Below the pieces are notes generated by a model. The model saw nothing but the letters and a program-made list of their open reading frames with translations. It searched no databases and was not told where the DNA came from. This document shows positions 61,937 to 64,000 of a stretch of 64,000 nt of DNA, in pieces. The position numbers and the translations under genes are program-made. The DNA is from Nodosilinea sp. P-1105 (lineage in GTDB: Bacteria; Cyanobacteriota; Cyanobacteriia; Phormidesmidales; Phormidesmidaceae): the NCBI RefSeq assembly GCF_012911975.1, contig NZ_SMDQ01000006.1, forward strand, positions 62,001-126,000. Reading direction: 5' to 3'. The first letter of the stretch is position 1. Each line of letters begins with the position of its first letter.

Positions 61937-62755
61937 GCCAAAGCCCTGCATTGGGCCAGGATGCCAAGATCACAGGGTTCTGCCCACGGGTACCCCAAAA
62001 TTTCTGGCTAATCAGCCCAAGACCCTCCTAAGAAAACGTGCTCCGATCGTAGATCGTAGGGTGGGCTCTGCCCACCAGACCCAGGAAACGCCCTCACAAG
62101 GTTTCTTCCTGCTCTATCGAAGTAATGGGCTTCGACAAGCTCAGCCCGAGCGCGCTGAAACCGTTCGCCCTGAGCCTGTCGAAGGGCATCGTCTAAGACT
62201 GATACACAGAGCGATCAGTGTGTATGCTTCCCGCCTTGCGTTGATACCCGGATCTGCACCGGCATTCTAGTGCAGCGTCAAGACTAAAAATTAGAGTCCC
62301 CGTAGGTTGGGTGAACGTAGGGTCACCCAACAGCAGTCAGCCTTGTTGGGTTCTGCTGGCGCGCCACCCAACCTACAAATTTAGAATTGACTGGGAGGGG
62401 TGCCCGGAGGGCGGGGTGGTCCCCTCCTGGGAGGGGTGCCCGGAGGGCGGGGTGGGTTCCCCGGACTTGCTTGACCCACCCCTACCTACTTCGACAAGTT
62501 GCCCCTCCGGGGCCGCTACGCGCTAGCGAAGCCATGCCGCAGGCTATACAGCACAGGCCTCCCAGGAGGGGATTTCGGACAAATTCCTACATCTGCTAAT
62601 CCTCCATTCAACACTTGACGTTGCACTGTGGTCTGTCTAACCAAAAATGACAAGTCAGCAGGATCTACCCACCGTCCACCGCTCACCGTTTACCGTTCAC
62701 CCCGCCTTACCCCACCAACGCCTAAAATAGAGCTAAGCCCGTTTCCTCCCTACCC
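61937..62755. other. 819-bp repeat-rich intergenic region
   Basis: It contains a GGTGGGC/GCCCACC hairpin at 62060-62076, a CTTCGACAAGCTCAG/CTGAGCCTGTCGAAG inverted pair near 62129-62186, and the 360-bp element at 62269-62628. Short CACCGTTTACCGTTCACC units near 62685 resemble the R2 core. No intact gene was found. Confidence 0.7.
62269..62628. mobile_element. 360-bp element with 14-bp terminal inverted repeats, containing R1 sequence
   Basis: The ends are AGTGCAGCGTCAAG (62269-62282) and CTTGACGTTGCACT (62615-62628), inverted repeats with one mismatch. The inside has a CGTAGGTTGGGTGAAC ... CACCCAACCTAC inverted part, two tandem copies of GGGAGGGGTGCCCGGAGGGC, and R1 parts. There is no transposase. 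One end sequence also occurs at 22111-22122. A non-autonomous element is likely; no clear target duplication is seen. Confidence 0.65.
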
Positions 62756-63379
62756 ATGTCCACCGCCCAACCCACCTACGACGACATTCTGCGACTGTTT
62801 CAAGAAACTGACCGTAAGTTTCAAGAGACCGATCGCAAATTCCAAGAAACCGATCGCAAATTCCAAGAAACCGATCGCCAGCTCCAAGAGACCGATCGCC
62901 AGATCCAGGCCACTATTCAAGAAAACCGTCGCATTAACCAGCAAGTCAGCAAACAACTGAGTGAACTGGGTGGCGCTTGGGGGCGCTTTGTGGAAGACCT
63001 GGTGGCTCCGGCCTGTGAACGCCTTTTTCTGGAGCGGGGGATTCCTGTCGATCAAGTCAGCCAGCGGGTAAAACGGCGGCGGCAAGGAGACACCCTCGAA
63101 ATTGATGTCCTGGTGGTGAACCAAGGTCACGTTTTGGCCGTAGAAGTGAAAAGTAGCCTCAGTGTGGCCGATGTCAACGACTTCATTGCCGACCTAGGGC
63201 GCTTCTCCACCTTCTTTCCCGAATATGCCGATATGCAACTCTACGGAGCCGTAGCTGGCATCGGTATTGAATCCGGGGCCGATCGCTACGCCTACCGCCA
63301 GGGGCTGTTTGTGATGGCCCAATCCGGCGACAGCGTTACCCTTCTCAATGACGATCAATTTCAGCCAAGAGCCTGGTAG
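62756..63379 (+). CDS. Coiled-coil / PD-(D/E)XK nuclease-like protein (DUF3782 type)
   Basis: A 207-residue protein. Residues about 15-70 form a coiled coil from KFQETDR-type heptads, encoded by 21-bp tandem DNA repeats at about 62798-62900. Residues about 75-207 form a PD-(D/E)XK-like domain with LEIDVLVVNQGHVLAVEVKS, in which D ... ExK are the expected metal and catalytic residues, and the end YRQGLFVMAQSGDSVTLLND. The family is common in cyanobacteria; function unknown. A decayed paralogue follows at 63596. Confidence 0.8.
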   Translation: MSTAQPTYDDILRLFQETDRKFQETDRKFQETDRKFQETDRQLQETDRQIQATIQENRRINQQVSKQLSELGGAWGRFVEDLVAPACERLFLERGIPVDQVSQRVKRRRQGDTLEIDVLVVNQGHVLAVEVKSSLSVADVNDFIADLGRFSTFFPEYADMQLYGAVAGIGIESGADRYAYRQGLFVMAQSGDSVTLLNDDQFQPRAW

Positions 63380-63439
63380 CCTCTGGAGAGGAGATGGGAC
63401 GTTGGACATTAGGGAAGGTTGTAAAGGCAAGTGCAAGGA

Positions 63440-63575
63440 GTGCATCCCAGTTTTGCAAGTTGGCCCTCATCCCCCAGCCCCTTCTCCCAAAATGGGAGAA
63501 GGGGGGCCGGATTCAAAGTCCCTCTCCCGCTTTGGGAGAGGGATTTAGGGTGAGGGCTGCAAAAGTGGGATGCAC
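63440..63575. mobile_element. 136-bp MITE, copy 2
   Basis: The same length as copy 1 at 41915-42050, with ends GTGCATCCCAGTTTTGCA and TGCAAAAGTGGGATGCAC and the same interior. Only a few bases differ from copy 1. Flanking AGTGCAAGGA (left) and AGCGTAAGGA (right) agree at eight of ten positions, which may be a decayed 10-bp target duplication. Confidence 0.92.
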
Positions 63576-63595
63576 CCAGCGTAAGGAGGAAAGGG

Positions 63596-64000
63596 GTGCG
63601 CCTTTTTCATGATTTCGATGCCTGGGACGTCCGTCCTGACATAAAGCGTTTATTTCAGGAACGTGGCATTATGCTGCATGAACTGTCCGCTGTCTTTGTA
63701 CAGCGAGGCGGAGAGAGCTTAGATATCGATTTGCTAGCTGCCAATGGCACCAGGGCTATAATCGTAGCGATCAGGAAGACCCTAAAACAAGCAGATTTGG
63801 ACGAACACCTGGAACGCCTCAGCAAATTCAAACGACTGATGCCCCGCTATCGGGATGTCAACGCCCTGGGAGCCGTCGCGGCCATGGTTGTTCCATCCGA
63901 CGTTGCCCGCTACGCCTACCGCCAGGGGCTGTTTGTGATGGCCCAATCCGGCGACGACATGGTGCTTTTAAACGATGCCAACTTCAACCCCAGGGTTTGG
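63596..64000 (+). pseudogene. Paralogue of the coiled-coil/nuclease gene, N-terminus lost and active site decayed (runs off window)
   Basis: From GTG 63596, with AAGGAGG at 63583-63589, the frame is open to the window end and aligns with the nuclease domain of the gene at 62756: RLFQERGIMLHELSAVFVQR, LDIDLLAANGTRAIIVAIRK and YRQGLFVMAQSGDDMVLLND. The coiled coil is absent, MITE copy 2 lies 20 bp upstream, and the ExK motif of the active homologue (VEVKS) has become VAIRK. It is probably a remnant or a non-catalytic version. The stop codon is outside the window. Confidence 0.7.

Overview
The window is a stretch of cyanobacterial chromosome. This follows from the many GCGATCGC (HIP1) octamers, from photosystem II factors (Psb28, a Psb32-like TPM protein), and from cyanobacterium-type families (DUF2949, DUF3611, short SSB, MreB/MreC, DUF1400 hydrolase). 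The dense non-coding repeats and the large polysaccharide locus would fit a filamentous Leptolyngbya-like lineage, but that is only an inference. Most of the window is GC-rich.

Layout. 1-27 kb is ordinary chromosome: the mreBC 5' end, ssb, mscL, a cyclic-nucleotide-binding protein, pgi, a DUF2235 hydrolase, psb32-like, a quinone oxidoreductase, a very large alpha/beta hydrolase fused to a solute-binding domain, a Nudix hydrolase, folK, thioredoxin, SpoIID-like and amidase/glucosaminidase cell-wall proteins, an S9 peptidase, a HAD/membrane fusion, usp, psb28, an epimerase, pdxH and tldD. A cluster of three exact DnaA-box 9-mers, two of them in a perfect 12-bp inverted repeat, lies at 10.85-10.99 kb. 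At 27-28 kb there is a DUF3611 protein, a strong terminator and tRNA-Arg(CCG). 28-35.5 kb carries a polysaccharide export block: Wza-like exporter, Wzc-like tyrosine autokinase, a Pro/Ala-rich outer-membrane protein and a secreted protein.

36.3-42.5 kb is an accessory island. It holds two Uma2-family nuclease-like genes with coiled-coil tails, an MNT-type nucleotidyltransferase, two VapBC-type toxin-antitoxin pairs, a small membrane coiled-coil protein, an ABC-ATPase fragment and a broken DUF4160/DUF2442 pair. Four copies of the 3' end of the nucleotidyltransferase gene are scattered through it. Two of them form 138-bp direct repeats that exactly bracket a vapBC cassette. A 136-bp MITE with a 10-bp target duplication interrupts the DUF4160 gene; a second MITE copy lies at 63.4 kb beside a decayed nuclease paralogue.

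42.6-61.3 kb is an exopolysaccharide biosynthesis locus. It opens with GC-rich genes (UDP-glucuronate epimerase type, 4,6-dehydratase type, ABC flippase type) and closes with GC-rich genes (GT4, initiating phosphoglycosyl transferase, HpcH/HpaI aldolase, D-2-hydroxyacid dehydrogenase). Between them is a clearly AT-richer block (about 47.3-57.6 kb) with an asparagine-synthase-like protein, a MurB/MurA-like pair, glycosyltransferases, a polymerase-like membrane protein and a sulfotransferase. The MurA-like protein keeps the recognised catalytic residues, so the block may supply a lactyl-ether (muramic-acid-like) or enolpyruvyl sugar to a sulfated polysaccharide. This is the most interesting biochemical proposal in the window; the toxin-antitoxin cassette bounded by long direct repeats is the most interesting structural one.

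61.3-64 kb is repeat-rich, with a small conserved gene, a 360-bp element with terminal inverted repeats, and two related coiled-coil/PD-(D/E)XK genes, the last running off the window.
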